The notes under the pieces were generated by a model that did not search any database, was not told the origin of the DNA, and was given only the letters and a program-made list of their open reading frames with translations. This document shows positions 1 to 8,017 of a stretch of DNA of 50,712 bases, in pieces; the first letter of the stretch is position 1, and each line of letters opens with the position of its first letter. The stretch is from JBLMZW01 sp050259035 (GTDB lineage: Bacteria; Bacillota; Syntrophomonadia; Syntrophomonadales; DTU052), in the NCBI GenBank assembly GCA_050259035.1, contig JBLMZW010000193.1, positions 1-50,712 on the forward strand. Direction: 5' to 3'. Position numbers and translations under genes: made by a program.

Positions 1-40
1 TATGAGTTTTATGTTTCCCTGGACAAGGTTTGTCGGATGG
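1..40. repeat. Partial copy of a dispersed junction repeat
   Basis: The first bases (ATGTTTCCCTGGACAAGG) resemble 10641-10660 (ATGTTTCCTCGGACAATA) and, more weakly, 907-918. In the other places this sequence lies just downstream of an RlmD-tail remnant. The window edge cuts this copy, so its nature cannot be settled. Confidence 0.3.
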
Positions 41-216
41 CGATATCATTGCAAGGATAACAGAATAAGATAATTTGAATTGTAAGCATACGGAGATAAT
101 AATCCTGTTGCAGCGGCTACAATGCTTCACTAGCACGGAGCAGAAGAATAACGTGCGGCTGGCGCTCTAACACAAAAGCATGAGCATTAAAACGGTGTAA
201 AGGAGCGGGGAACGTT

Positions 217-690
217 ATGAATATAAGAAAAATTACAGGCGATAAAAAGGAATATATAGATTTACTATTGTTGGCTGACGAACAGGAAAGCATGATAGAC
301 AAGTACCTTGAACGCGGCGAAATGTTTGTTCTGGATGACAGCGGAGTAAAAGCTGAATGTGTGATTACCAAAGAGGCAGACGGCATTTACGAGCTTAAGA
401 ACATTGCGGTTATGCCTGACTGTCAGCGAAAAGGTTATGGGAAAAGCCTGATAGAATTCTTGTTTTCCCACTACACGGATTGTAATACTATGTTTGTAGG
501 AACCGGTGATTGCCCCTCTGCGCTTATTTTTTATCAGCAATGCGGGTTTACGGAATCACATCGAATAAAAAGCTTTTTCACGGACAACTACGACCACCCA
601 ATGTTTGAAGATGGAAAACAGCTAGTTGATATGATTTATCTGAAACGGGAGCAAAAGCATGCGGAGAAGAATCCTTCTATAGACATTTGA
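217..690 (+). CDS. GNAT family N-acetyltransferase
   Basis: A 157-aa GNAT acetyltransferase expected to move an acetyl group from acetyl-CoA to an amine. The substrate cannot be predicted. The acetyl-CoA loop is visible around residues 64-78 (AVMPDCQRKGYGKSL, the Q/R-x-x-G-x-G/A pattern), followed by the usual late strand with 'FYQQCGFTESHR' near residues 107-118. The start follows AAGGAGCGGGG (203-213). It is the first of three separate single-gene GNATs in the first 7 kb, each with its own ribosome binding site and none in an operon. The family call is secure and the role is unknown. Confidence 0.85.
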   Translation: MNIRKITGDKKEYIDLLLLADEQESMIDKYLERGEMFVLDDSGVKAECVITKEADGIYELKNIAVMPDCQRKGYGKSLIEFLFSHYTDCNTMFVGTGDCPSALIFYQQCGFTESHRIKSFFTDNYDHPMFEDGKQLVDMIYLKREQKHAEKNPSIDI

Positions 691-745
691 AGATTGTATC
701 GTGGTGGCGAAAAAATCCTTTCAGATTGATAATCTAAAAGGGTAA

Positions 746-865
746 GTGATTTTGCACATAGGAGTTGCCACTAAGGGGATACCAGAGGGGTACGACATCT
801 TTTTTGCACACTCAAGGCATGTGGAGACGGTGGTTCTGATAGAACGGAAAAATGGCTATATCTAG
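746..865 (+). pseudogene. Remnant of RlmD/RumA-type 23S rRNA uracil methyltransferase C-terminus
   Basis: An open stretch without a start codon reads ...GYDIFFAHSRHVETVVLIER... and ends at TAG 863-865. The core HVETVVL is the hallmark C-terminus of RlmD/RumA proteins, which usually end in something like FPHTRHVETVVLL. Only about 40 codons remain and the rest of the gene is absent upstream. Similar tails occur at 8015, 8134, 10438, 10557, 15343 and 23062. Because this 3' end is a known insertion site for integrative elements, I read it as an attachment scar rather than a decayed functional gene. Confidence 0.55.
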
Positions 866-1158
866 GGTTGCCGGAGTTTTGGGCTTAATTAGAATATGTG
901 TTTCATGTTTTCAAGGTGCGCTCCGGCCTCGCCTCACAATGTGATGTTTGAACTCTTGCGCGCTGAAGCGACTCTGAAACCAGCCCGATCCAATTCTACC
1001 GGCCGGTGCCCATCGAATTATCTTGAGGAAAGGAGACACATTAGCTTATTCGTTTCGAAAATGTGTCTTGACGATGGGGGGTACTATAAAGAACATTCGA
1101 ATAATAGAAATCAATTGAATTTGTGAAAACTGATATGTACCTACCGTAAATAGATAAC
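866..1158. other. Intergenic, no gene recognised
   Basis: About 290 bases with no convincing gene on either strand. Positions 866-915 weakly match the sequence after the RlmD remnant at 10592-10650. Positions 905-1020 are visibly more GC-rich than the surroundings, which suggests a foreign fragment. Confidence 0.4.
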
Positions 1159-1824
1159 TCACGTTATAACCTCCCAAATTGAATCTGTATTTAGCTTCAT
1201 TTCGTCTAATAAACTGTGAGAATAAAGCGGTATTATAATCCGCTTTTTATCCAGCCCCCGTTTTAATTCGTCAATAAAAATTCCACTGCCCGAAGACAGG
1301 CACTTTGCGTATAAGTTACGGTTGAATTCCTCTCGGTTTAACGTTTGCACAGAACTTGATGCATACAGGTCAAATGCACGTTTCATATCGATCCGCTGGT
1401 TCACACCGCAGGTGGGGGAACCATCAATCCCCACGATGCCAATGACCTTATAACCCGAGTCTTCATAATTATATATTTCATTGATGACTGCTCGGGCAAT
1501 CCGGCGATAACGAAGACGCGTATAGTGCAGGAATATGGGTAGGATGATAGCACGCATATAACACCGGGTTGTTCTTTTTCTCTCAAATGCGAGCCACATC
1601 AAGGGCTTCAGTATCCCTCCCCAAGCTTGCTGTTCCGGGCATTTCATCTGAATGATAGCAATATCCCGCTCGATAGCACCCTGAATAATCTCGGCTACAC
1701 AGCTGTTTCGAGACGCTCCGCCCAGGTATCTGGCGTTCATATTAAGCAGACAATGAGACAAAAAAATGATTTTTCCGCTTCGCTCGTCCTTCAGTCTGTT
1801 CTGAATTTGCGTTAGCTTTCGCAT
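1159..1824 (-). CDS. TudS/DUF523-related putative desulfidase (CD3072-like)
   Basis: A 221-aa protein with two motifs of the DUF523/TudS (2-thiouracil desulfurase) superfamily: 'LSHCLLNMNAR' near residue 22 and 'GIDGSPTCGV' near residue 128. Their cysteines would bind a 4Fe-4S cluster in characterised relatives. It resembles the CD3072-type branch of clostridia, whose substrate is not known. I chose ATG at 1824 because AGGAG lies 10 bases upstream; two in-frame GTGs closer to the site are less well spaced. It lies just downstream of a MarR-type regulator on the same strand, and both promoters carry the same GTTTAGTA palindrome, so MarR control is likely. Confidence 0.75.
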   Translation of the reverse strand: MRKLTQIQNRLKDERSGKIIFLSHCLLNMNARYLGGASRNSCVAEIIQGAIERDIAIIQMKCPEQQAWGGILKPLMWLAFERKRTTRCYMRAIILPIFLHYTRLRYRRIARAVINEIYNYEDSGYKVIGIVGIDGSPTCGVNQRIDMKRAFDLYASSSVQTLNREEFNRNLYAKCLSSGSGIFIDELKRGLDKKRIIIPLYSHSLLDEMKLNTDSIWEVIT

Positions 1825-1846
1825 GGACACCACGCTCCTGTTTTAA

Positions 1847-1861
1847 GTTTAGATACTAAAC
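1847..1861. promoter_or_regulatory. Putative MarR operator upstream of the TudS-like gene
   Basis: Perfect inverted repeat GTTTAG-ATA-CTAAAC located 23 bases upstream of the ATG at 1824. On the minus strand it reads GTTTAGTATCTAAAC, matching 12 of 15 positions of the site upstream of the MarR gene (2386-2400). Confidence 0.5.
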
Positions 1862-1898
1862 CATCTAATAATAATAAACAACTGTTGATTATTTTGAT

Positions 1899-2372
1899 CT
1901 ATAGTATCTTTTTCTGGCTTAAATTAATGTATTTATCCAGATGCTTGCCGGCAAGCTCCAGAATTTCCCGAAATGCGGTCAGTTTTTCCGGTGAAATGTC
2001 ATGTATCAGCTGCGCCATTGATTGGTCCATTTCCTTGTGGAAGCGTTCATGCTTCAGGTATACTTCCTGCCCCTTCTCCGTCAAGCTGAGTTCGATCTCC
2101 TTGGTATAGGTCACAGATTTTGTCTTTAGTACATAGCCCTTTGAAGCCAGTTTAGTGACTATCTGGGATATAGCACCTTTTGTAACGCCGAATGCGATAC
2201 ATAATTCGGTGACTGTGTCTCCTGTCTGATTGCCGATGGCTTCGATCATATTCATCTCAGAAGGATAGAGCCTCTCGCCGCTGACGTCGAAAGGCATTTT
2301 TTCTAGTTTGTTGTATTTGTTCACGAACCTATTTATCTCTGTTCTGATCCTCTGCATTTCGTCCATTTCCAT
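1899..2372 (-). CDS. MarR family transcriptional regulator
   Basis: About 157 aa with the winged-helix fold of MarR regulators. The recognition region reads 'GDTVTELCIAFGVTKGAISQ' near residues 50-70, followed by 'IVTKLASKGYVLKT' and the wing 'SVTYTKEIELSLTEKGQEVY'. Acts as a dimer on DNA, usually as a ligand- or redox-sensitive repressor. No clear ribosome binding site is visible, so the start is uncertain: in-frame GTG at 2378/2375 or ATG at 2372/2366. The next gene downstream (TudS-like) is 74 bases away on the same strand and shares the palindrome, so this is a probable two-gene regulon with autoregulation. Confidence 0.9.
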   Translation of the reverse strand: MEMDEMQRIRTEINRFVNKYNKLEKMPFDVSGERLYPSEMNMIEAIGNQTGDTVTELCIAFGVTKGAISQIVTKLASKGYVLKTKSVTYTKEIELSLTEKGQEVYLKHERFHKEMDQSMAQLIHDISPEKLTAFREILELAGKHLDKYINLSQKKIL

Positions 2373-2385
2373 CACCACAACATCA

Positions 2386-2400
2386 ATTTACCTACTAAAC
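2386..2400. promoter_or_regulatory. Putative MarR autoregulatory operator
   Basis: Minus-strand sequence GTTTAGTAGGTAAAT lies 14 bases before the likely start of the MarR gene. It shares GTTTAGTA..TAAA with the perfect palindrome at 1847-1861. Inferred from the repetition alone. Confidence 0.45.
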
Positions 2401-2671
2401 CGAAAACTGTCAACAGGCGATCATGGAGACGGTTCCATTGATCGGTTGAAGGTAGCGCAGTACAACTAGGTTCCAAGTTAGATCCAGCGGGTTATTCAAT
2501 GATCTTTCGGCTGAGGTAAAGTCAGACCCAAACCCTCTAAGGGGGGCAACATATTGGGGCTACCGAAGGGCACTCGTCACAATTAATAAATATCTTAACA
2601 TGCTGTTTTTGTAATACGTAACATCTATTGGCAATAATTTTAAATGCTAAAATATAATATATTGAGGAGGT
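2401..2671 (+). promoter_or_regulatory. Intergenic region with a probable promoter for the 2672 gene
   Basis: No gene recognised. The end carries a candidate sigma-A promoter, TTGGCA (2628-2633) and TATAAT (2653-2658) with a long 19-base spacer, then GAGGAGG and the ATG at 2672. Confidence 0.3.
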
Positions 2672-3040
2672 GTGGTTATGGATAAACGTAGGGGATCAGC
2701 AGCCCTCACCTGGATTCCAAGAGTGCTGGCTATGATGTTTATTATATTTATCTCGCTTTTCGCATTCGATACATTCTCTAACGGTGAACCTCTTGTTAGA
2801 TCATTGATTGGGTTCTTAATCCATCTGATACCATCTTTTGTTTTATTGATCATTCTGGTTATCTCATGGAAACGCCCTATAGTTGGTGGCTGTATCTTTA
2901 TTTTCACCGGCATAGCTCTGGCAATATTTTGGGGTACATATAAAGACCTGACCAGATTCTTACTTCTTTCACTTCCGGTATTAGTCACCGGCATCATGTT
3001 TATCATCTCGCATTATTCTAGAAACGAGATAATCGCTTAG
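2672..3040 (+). CDS. Small multi-pass membrane protein of unknown function
   Basis: 122 aa after a strong GAGGAGG site. Four hydrophobic segments are visible (about residues 12-32, 40-62, 68-86, 94-114), with charged loops such as 'SWKRP' and 'SRNEI'. It resembles small uncharacterised membrane proteins common in Firmicutes and archaea (DUF7670-like), but I cannot assign a function. A related-looking decayed membrane gene follows directly at 3060. Confidence 0.7.
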   Translation: MVMDKRRGSAALTWIPRVLAMMFIIFISLFAFDTFSNGEPLVRSLIGFLIHLIPSFVLLIILVISWKRPIVGGCIFIFTGIALAIFWGTYKDLTRFLLLSLPVLVTGIMFIISHYSRNEIIA

Positions 3041-3059
3041 CCTATCAAGCATTTTGGAT

Positions 3060-3383
3060 ATGCATCGCATTATCAGCCGATGGGTTTCAGGGGCTGGCGG
3101 GTTTGTAATAGTTGTTACTCTGTATCATATCGTAAATACACCGACAATATACCGTGCCAATTTGGGCATCATACCGGACTAGAAACTGATGCCTTTCGTT
3201 TACATGTTTTTAGCGCTGGGTATTTCTTTTGGTTTTGCCGGTCTGCTGATGGTCTGCGGGGGCCGAGGATTGAGATCCGTTAAAAAGGCGCCTGGGTAAT
3301 TGCAACACTGGCGGGTACGTTTCTGTTTCTTTTGGGGGCAAAATTTCATTTGTTTTATTATTATTCCGCCTTTATCATGTGAT
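3060..3383 (+). pseudogene. Decayed membrane protein gene (internal stop plus frameshift)
   Basis: A reading frame starts at ATG 3060, runs through hydrophobic sequence (GAGGFVIVVTLYHIV), hits TAG at 3180-3182, continues in the same frame as 'KLMPFVYMFLALGISFGFAG' to a stop near 3298, then continues one frame over as 'GAWVIATLAGTFLFLLGAKF' to TGA 3381-3383. The alternation of protein-like hydrophobic segments across one stop and one frameshift indicates a once-functional multi-pass protein. No ribosome binding site precedes the ATG. Family not recognised. Confidence 0.6.
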
Positions 3384-3431
3384 TTCCTTATGATGTCGGC
3401 CGAAGCACTCATATTCTTAAAGGATAAGGCC

Positions 3432-3809
3432 TTATAATAGTGAACCAATCAAGATTAATAATCCAGAAACAGAAAAAATCACTGGACATAGCCTGAATGC
3501 CCAGTGTTTAATTTTAAAACCTGTCAAAAGCGATATTACTGAAATGACAAAAAGCATACCTGATGAAGAAGCATACACTAACTTGGATATATAATGATTT
3601 ATATCCCCAAGATATGTAATTATCAATACCAATACACCGATAAATATTAGTGTAACCCCTTCATTTATCCATTCCATAAATACTATTCTTTTATTGTCGG
3701 TTGATATATCCCCAAACCCGCCAACAACTGTTTTTGTCGGGAAAAGATGTATAACACCCCATAGTACTACGGACAACCCACCAATGCTGATTAAAATAAT
3801 ATTCATCAT
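3432..3809 (-). CDS. Four-helix membrane protein of unknown function
   Basis: 125 aa with four hydrophobic helices (about residues 3-23, 50-68, 77-95, 103-124). The segment 'GVIHLFPTKTVVGGFGDIS' between helices 1 and 2, followed by 'MEWINEG', is shared by a family of small uncharacterised bacterial membrane proteins. A GGGGTG element sits just before the start. It lies convergent to the decayed membrane gene at 3060. Confidence 0.7.
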   Translation of the reverse strand: MMNIILISIGGLSVVLWGVIHLFPTKTVVGGFGDISTDNKRIVFMEWINEGVTLIFIGVLVLIITYLGDINHYISKLVYASSSGMLFVISVISLLTGFKIKHWAFRLCPVIFSVSGLLILIGSLL

Positions 3810-3941
3810 TCAACACCCCTGTTCGAATTATAGTAGTTATTTATTATTTCTGAAAACATATCATCAAAAATAGGTTTTTTGTGCCCTTTCAATGCATTCA
3901 TATGACATTTCTTATATTATTGTGACAGGGGGAGGAGTATT

Positions 3942-4736
3942 ATGGAAAATATAAGTGAAATGGAAAATAACGAACTTGATAACCAGTACAGTATAAAAAA
4001 AATACTGACTATTTGGGCAAGCGTGACGCTTCCCATGGGTTTTTTTGCATGGATTCTGGTACCGTTTATCCATCCTTACTTCGGTATTCATCCGGGATTG
4101 TTATATTGGATTTTCATGGTTATCGGAATGATATGGCAGTTTTTAGTTTCTGTATATCTTCTGAAGAAGGAATTAAAAGTACTAAAATGGGAAGGTATAA
4201 AAAAACGTATATGGGCAAATAGACCCATCAACTCTAGGACACAAAAAATTCAAAAAAGACTTTTCTTGTGGACGATTCCTGTGATTCTTTATACTTACCT
4301 AATAGAGAGTTCAGGGATATTTGATTTTGTTACAAAAGGTGTTGAAAAGGTATGCCCCTTCTTTACACCACAATGGTATACAAATTTTCAGGAACTTGCA
4401 AAACCTGAATTTGTCGGGCAGTGGTGGATTTTGGGCTTGGCCGTTGTTAGCACGGTATTCAATTATGTGTTAGGAGAAGAATTACTGTTTAGAGGCATTT
4501 TATTACCGAGGATGAGTAAAGCATTTGGCAAATGGGATTGGGCAGTAAATGGAGTATTGTTTGCGACGTATCATATTCACAAGTTCACGGAAATACCTGT
4601 TTTTATTATAGGAGATGTTCTTCTTCCACTTTCGGTAAAAAAGACCCGGTCATTTTGGATGGGAGTTATTATTCATGGAGTAGAAGCAATACCAGTATAT
4701 ATTGGGGTTCTGATGGTCTTAACAGGTCACATATAA
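3942..4736 (+). CDS. CPBP family intramembrane glutamic endopeptidase
   Basis: 264 aa, CAAX-protease/bacteriocin-processing (CPBP, Abi/Rce1) family. The catalytic motif 1 'GEELLFRGILLPRM' is near residues 177-190 and motif 2 'FATYHIHKF' near 207-215. A third region near the end, 'SFWMGVIIHGVEAIP', carries the expected histidine. Six to seven membrane helices are apparent. Family members cleave prenylated or peptide substrates in the membrane, and in Firmicutes they often accompany bacteriocin systems. The start follows GGGGGAGGAG. A second CPBP gene follows 44 bases downstream. Confidence 0.9.
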   Translation: MENISEMENNELDNQYSIKKILTIWASVTLPMGFFAWILVPFIHPYFGIHPGLLYWIFMVIGMIWQFLVSVYLLKKELKVLKWEGIKKRIWANRPINSRTQKIQKRLFLWTIPVILYTYLIESSGIFDFVTKGVEKVCPFFTPQWYTNFQELAKPEFVGQWWILGLAVVSTVFNYVLGEELLFRGILLPRMSKAFGKWDWAVNGVLFATYHIHKFTEIPVFIIGDVLLPLSVKKTRSFWMGVIIHGVEAIPVYIGVLMVLTGHI

Positions 4737-4780
4737 TAACATTTGACGTTGCGTTTACGGAAGAATGGAGATGCAAAACA

Positions 4781-5455
4781 ATGATCACTTTTCAGAATAT
4801 CGCATTACTCCTGATTGTAATCTGGCTCGTGCTCATTATGGTATGGTTTCGCAGGGCCAGCATTGTTCTAGTTGGAGGCTTATTATTTATTGGATTGTTT
4901 ACAATTCTAGCTTTAGCTTATGACCAAGTAACCCTGAATGAGCTTGGGCTGGGATTTCCCAATTCGTGGGTGTTAACAATTGGAGTTGCGATAGTATGGT
5001 TAGGGTTGATGCTAGCCTACTCCCCGTTAGCTGACAAGTTAGCGAGTCAATGGTTTAGACGGCTGCCAACTCTTGAATCGTTTCGTGTTATTCAGCAATC
5101 CAAGGGCAAACTCATCTTAGGTATTGTAGTTGCTTGGTTACTTGGAGGGGTATTAGAAGAGCTTATTGCGAGAGGGATCGTTCTTAAATCTATTGATTTA
5201 TTGCTAACTCCCTATTTATTCAAGCCGATAGCGATTGGAGTTGCCATATGTGCTGCAGGGTTAGGTGCCGGTGTGTTCCATCTTTACCAAGGACCTAGAG
5301 CCACGGCCATCGTAACTCAACTTTCAATTCTTTTTGGCCTTCTGTTTGTAATCAGTGGGTATAATCTATGGGCTGTAATTTTATGTCATGGACTGTACGA
5401 TACAATTGCTTTCGTCAGGTTTTCAAACAAGAAATCCAAATACTCAGATGTTTGA
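4781..5455 (+). CDS. Second CPBP family intramembrane protease
   Basis: 224 aa from ATG 4781, preceded by ATGGAG 10 bases upstream. A longer open frame extends upstream but overlaps the previous gene and is not protein-like. The CPBP motifs are 'LEELIARGIVLKS' (Glu pair near residues 125-126), 'GVFHLYQGPRA' (His near 167) and a final 'VILCHGLYDT'. The sequence differs strongly from the preceding CPBP protein, so this is not a simple tandem duplicate. The two genes are probably cotranscribed. No bacteriocin precursor was found nearby. Confidence 0.88.
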   Translation: MITFQNIALLLIVIWLVLIMVWFRRASIVLVGGLLFIGLFTILALAYDQVTLNELGLGFPNSWVLTIGVAIVWLGLMLAYSPLADKLASQWFRRLPTLESFRVIQQSKGKLILGIVVAWLLGGVLEELIARGIVLKSIDLLLTPYLFKPIAIGVAICAAGLGAGVFHLYQGPRATAIVTQLSILFGLLFVISGYNLWAVILCHGLYDTIAFVRFSNKKSKYSDV

Positions 5456-5510
5456 GGATGACAATTGTAACCTTATCACTTTTGGCAAAAATTCAGGAGG
5501 TAACATAGGA

Positions 5511-6026
5511 ATGAAACTAACTTTCAAACAATGTATGTCAGATGACATTCATACACTTCGTGACTTTTCTTACAGAACGTATAACGAAACCTTCGCCCAC
5601 ATGAACACACCATCAAATATACAAGCCTATCTGGAGCAGTCTTTTAATATAACTAAACTGAATGATGAATTATCGGATAGCAATTCATTATTTTATTTTC
5701 TTTATGCTGATGGAGAATTGGCAGGCTACTTAAAATTAAATGAATCCCCAGCTCAAACTGATATAAATGATATACAATCGTTGGAAATCGAAAGAATCTA
5801 CGTGTCAATAGAATTTCAAGGCAAAGGTTTAGGCGATGTTTTAATGAACAAGGCTATCGATATAGCGAATATGAGGAAAAAATTATACGTATGGCTTGGC
5901 GTCTGGGAGAAAAACGATAAGGCTATTATGTTTTATAAAAAGAATGGATTTTATGAAGTTGGTATACATTCCTTTTTCATGGGAGAAGAAGAACAAACAG
6001 ATTTTCTAATGCGTAAAAACTTATAA
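5511..6026 (+). CDS. GNAT family N-acetyltransferase
   Basis: 171 aa starting at ATG 5511 after AGGAGG (5496-5501). The longer upstream frame overlaps the CPBP gene and is not used. The acetyl-CoA binding loop is 'IYVSIEFQGKGLGDVLMNKA' near residues 98-118, followed by 'VWEKNDKAIMFYKKNGF', typical of RimI/diamine-type GNATs. The layout resembles the Bacillus YjcK/PaiA-like polyamine or protein acetylases, but the substrate is not predictable. Confidence 0.88.
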   Translation: MKLTFKQCMSDDIHTLRDFSYRTYNETFAHMNTPSNIQAYLEQSFNITKLNDELSDSNSLFYFLYADGELAGYLKLNESPAQTDINDIQSLEIERIYVSIEFQGKGLGDVLMNKAIDIANMRKKLYVWLGVWEKNDKAIMFYKKNGFYEVGIHSFFMGEEEQTDFLMRKNL

Positions 6027-6107
6027 CCATCTTTTCGAGTATGAATGAAAACTCATAAATTCCATTTTGTCTAATAAGATTATGAGCAGTTTGGCTGGTA
6101 TCTTTTT

Positions 6108-6221
6108 TTAAAAAATGAGATCGTCAGCAATTAGTTCATTCAGGACTTCTACATTACTTGACAGCATGGCTTTTCGAAGAAGTTCTTCATAAGCAATGAT
6201 TTGAGCTTCACTCAACAGCAA
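6108..6221 (-). pseudogene. Truncated SnoaL/NTF2-like (DUF4440-type) protein
   Basis: On the minus strand AAAGGAG precedes a TTG start at 6221. The frame encodes 37 residues (LSEAQIIAYEELLRKAML...NVEVLNELIADDLIF) and then stops. That matches the first helix and 'L..l.aDDl.f' turn of DUF4440/SnoaL-like proteins, which normally run to 110-130 residues. The beta-sheet part is missing, so the gene is a 5' fragment cut at a junction near 6108. Confidence 0.55.
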
Positions 6222-6385
6222 GATCTCCTTTCATTTTTACTTATAAAATCTTTTAGCGGCAAAAATATTTAATGTAAAATTGAGGGAAGGGTTAGTATTG
6301 CATTTATTCAAACATAGGAGGTTGACCCGCGAAGATGATGGTTTCAGTGTTTATGTGATATTCGTGAAATTTGGGAGGTTTATAG

Positions 6386-7030
6386 ATGAATAAAATTATT
6401 AAGATTAGGAACGAAGAAGAAACAGATTATAAGAAAGTAGAAGAAATTACACGGAAAGCTTTTTGGAACTTATATGTTCCGGGGTGCGTTGAACACTATT
6501 TAGTTCATGTTATGCGATCCCACAAAGACTTTCTGCCGGAATTGGATCTAGTGATTGAAGTTGATAACCAGATTATCGGGAATATCATGTACACAAAAGC
6601 AAAACTGGTTGATGAGTCTGGGGAAGAAAAAGAAATCCTTACCTTCGGTCCGATTTGCATTATGCCGGAATACCAAAGAATGGGTTACGGGAAAATGCTT
6701 ATGGAGCATTCTTTTGAACAAGCGGTTGCACTTGGCTATGATGTGATTGTGATATTTGGAAACCCAAACAATTATGTAAGCCGTGGCTTTAAGAGCTGTA
6801 AGAAGTACAATATCTGTCTTGAGAATGGAACATACCCAGCAGCAATGATGGTAAAAGAACTGAAGCCGGAAGCTTTGGACGGAAGGAAATGGGTTTACTA
6901 TGACAGCCCTGTGATGAAGATAGACGAACAAGAAGCCGAACGCTTTGATGAGAGGCTGGAAAAAATGGAGAAGAAGTTCCAGCCAAGTCAGGAAGAATTC
7001 TATATTCACAGCCGTTCTATTATACAGTGA
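6386..7030 (+). CDS. GNAT family N-acetyltransferase (YhbS-like)
   Basis: 214 aa. The N-terminal GNAT domain has the acetyl-CoA motif 'IMPEYQRMGYGKMLMEHS' near residues 92-109 and 'VIVIFGNPNNYVSRGFKSC' near 122-140, the pattern of YhbS-type acetyltransferases. The C-terminal tail (about 165-214) is charged and probably helical ('RFDERLEKMEKKFQPSQEEF'). Starts after GGGAGG. It stands alone, preceded by about 160 bases without an intact gene. Confidence 0.88.
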   Translation: MNKIIKIRNEEETDYKKVEEITRKAFWNLYVPGCVEHYLVHVMRSHKDFLPELDLVIEVDNQIIGNIMYTKAKLVDESGEEKEILTFGPICIMPEYQRMGYGKMLMEHSFEQAVALGYDVIVIFGNPNNYVSRGFKSCKKYNICLENGTYPAAMMVKELKPEALDGRKWVYYDSPVMKIDEQEAERFDERLEKMEKKFQPSQEEFYIHSRSIIQ

Positions 7031-7168
7031 GTTTCCTTTACTGGGAGCAGTATTGTCCTACATGCAAGTTTGGCGTGTGGTCAGATTGGACGTTTTATGA
7101 TTTTGCCGAGGTGGTGTAACCAGGTTGGGTGTTGGCGAATCTTGTGACAGATAATAAGAAGGATGAGT

Positions 7169-7696
7169 ATGCCAAAAGCAAGAAAAATGTTAAGTGACTG
7201 GAAAGCATCTTATATCCAGTCACTTATGAAATTAATTGAAACACAGAGTAAGTCGACGCTTGCACATTGGGCAGTTGATTATGCCGAACGTGTGATATTG
7301 CCGCTATGGAACAAGTACTATCCGGATGATCTGCGTCCGCAAAATGCATTGAATACCGCCCGTGATTGGTTATCGGGAGCAATAAAATTGCCGCAGGCAA
7401 AAGCGGAAATACTTAAGTGTCATGCGGCCGCCCGCGAAGCAGAAGGAAATCCTGTCGCACAAGCCTCTGCAAGGGCGATAGGTCAATGCGCGTCGACTAT
7501 CCATTCCGCACGGCACTGTATCGGGCTTGCCTTTTATGGTGCGCTTGCGTTCGCGTATGATCAGCTCGGAACGGACGCAGAGTGGGCACAAATCGAGCAA
7601 TGCGCTGGCGAGGAGTGCGGACGAATGGAAGCAGCCTTGCATGTAGTTGCCGTAGAGAACGAACCAAACCCAGCGAAAATCGATTGGAAATGCTGA
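7169..7696 (+). CDS. Imm5-type putative immunity protein
   Basis: 175 aa, all-helical, of the family annotated as putative immunity protein (Imm5). Typical conserved stretches are 'LAHWAVDYAERVILPLWNK', 'DLRPQNALNTARDWL', 'CHAAAREAEGNPVAQASARA', 'HSARHCIGLAFYGALA' and the ending 'ENEPNPAKIDW'. Imm5 proteins were predicted as antidotes to polymorphic toxins. No toxin or secretion gene is adjacent here, so this is an orphan immunity gene or has another role. ATG 7169 was chosen because AAGGA lies 5 bases upstream, whereas the in-frame ATG at 7163 overlaps that site. Confidence 0.75.
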   Translation: MPKARKMLSDWKASYIQSLMKLIETQSKSTLAHWAVDYAERVILPLWNKYYPDDLRPQNALNTARDWLSGAIKLPQAKAEILKCHAAAREAEGNPVAQASARAIGQCASTIHSARHCIGLAFYGALAFAYDQLGTDAEWAQIEQCAGEECGRMEAALHVVAVENEPNPAKIDWKC

Positions 7697-7748
7697 CCGC
7701 AGCCCGCCGAGGACCAGGACTTTTTGTATGAATTTATCAGGGGTGTGT

Positions 7749-7931
7749 ATGGATAATTACACAAAGGAAGAATTGAATGACGCCCTCCGAGCCATAGCTT
7801 CAACGATTAGCAAATGTGAGAAAGTACTGCCAAAGCTGAAACAAGGTACTTCTCAGCACACTCTGCTCATACGTAGAATTAAAGCGCTCCAAATAGCATT
7901 GACGTTGATTAAAAGGGAATTGGAAGAATGA
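7749..7931 (+). CDS. Small helical protein of unknown function
   Basis: 60 aa from ATG 7749 preceded by GGGGTG. It contains 'TKEELNDALRAIASTISKCE' and 'HTLLIRRIKALQIALTLIKR', two amphipathic helices with heptad-like leucines. This suggests a helical hairpin or a dimer. It follows the Imm5 gene by 52 bases and may be cotranscribed. No homologous family recognised. Confidence 0.55.
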   Translation: MDNYTKEELNDALRAIASTISKCEKVLPKLKQGTSQHTLLIRRIKALQIALTLIKRELEE

Positions 7932-8017
7932 AGGTATGCCGAGTATCGTCGGCAAGAATTTCCTAGCGCAAAATCTCTTATTCCGCGCATCAGTATCACT
8001 TTATGGCCAAAACACAC

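Noticed and set aside
896..1126. 76-codon plus-strand open frame
   Set aside because: No ribosome binding site, no protein-like pattern and an odd composition; probably chance reading through a foreign fragment.
2421..2445. CATGGAGACGGTTCC as a possible further RlmD-tail scar
   Set aside because: It needs a deletion to match HVETVVL and has no supporting reading frame, so I did not count it.
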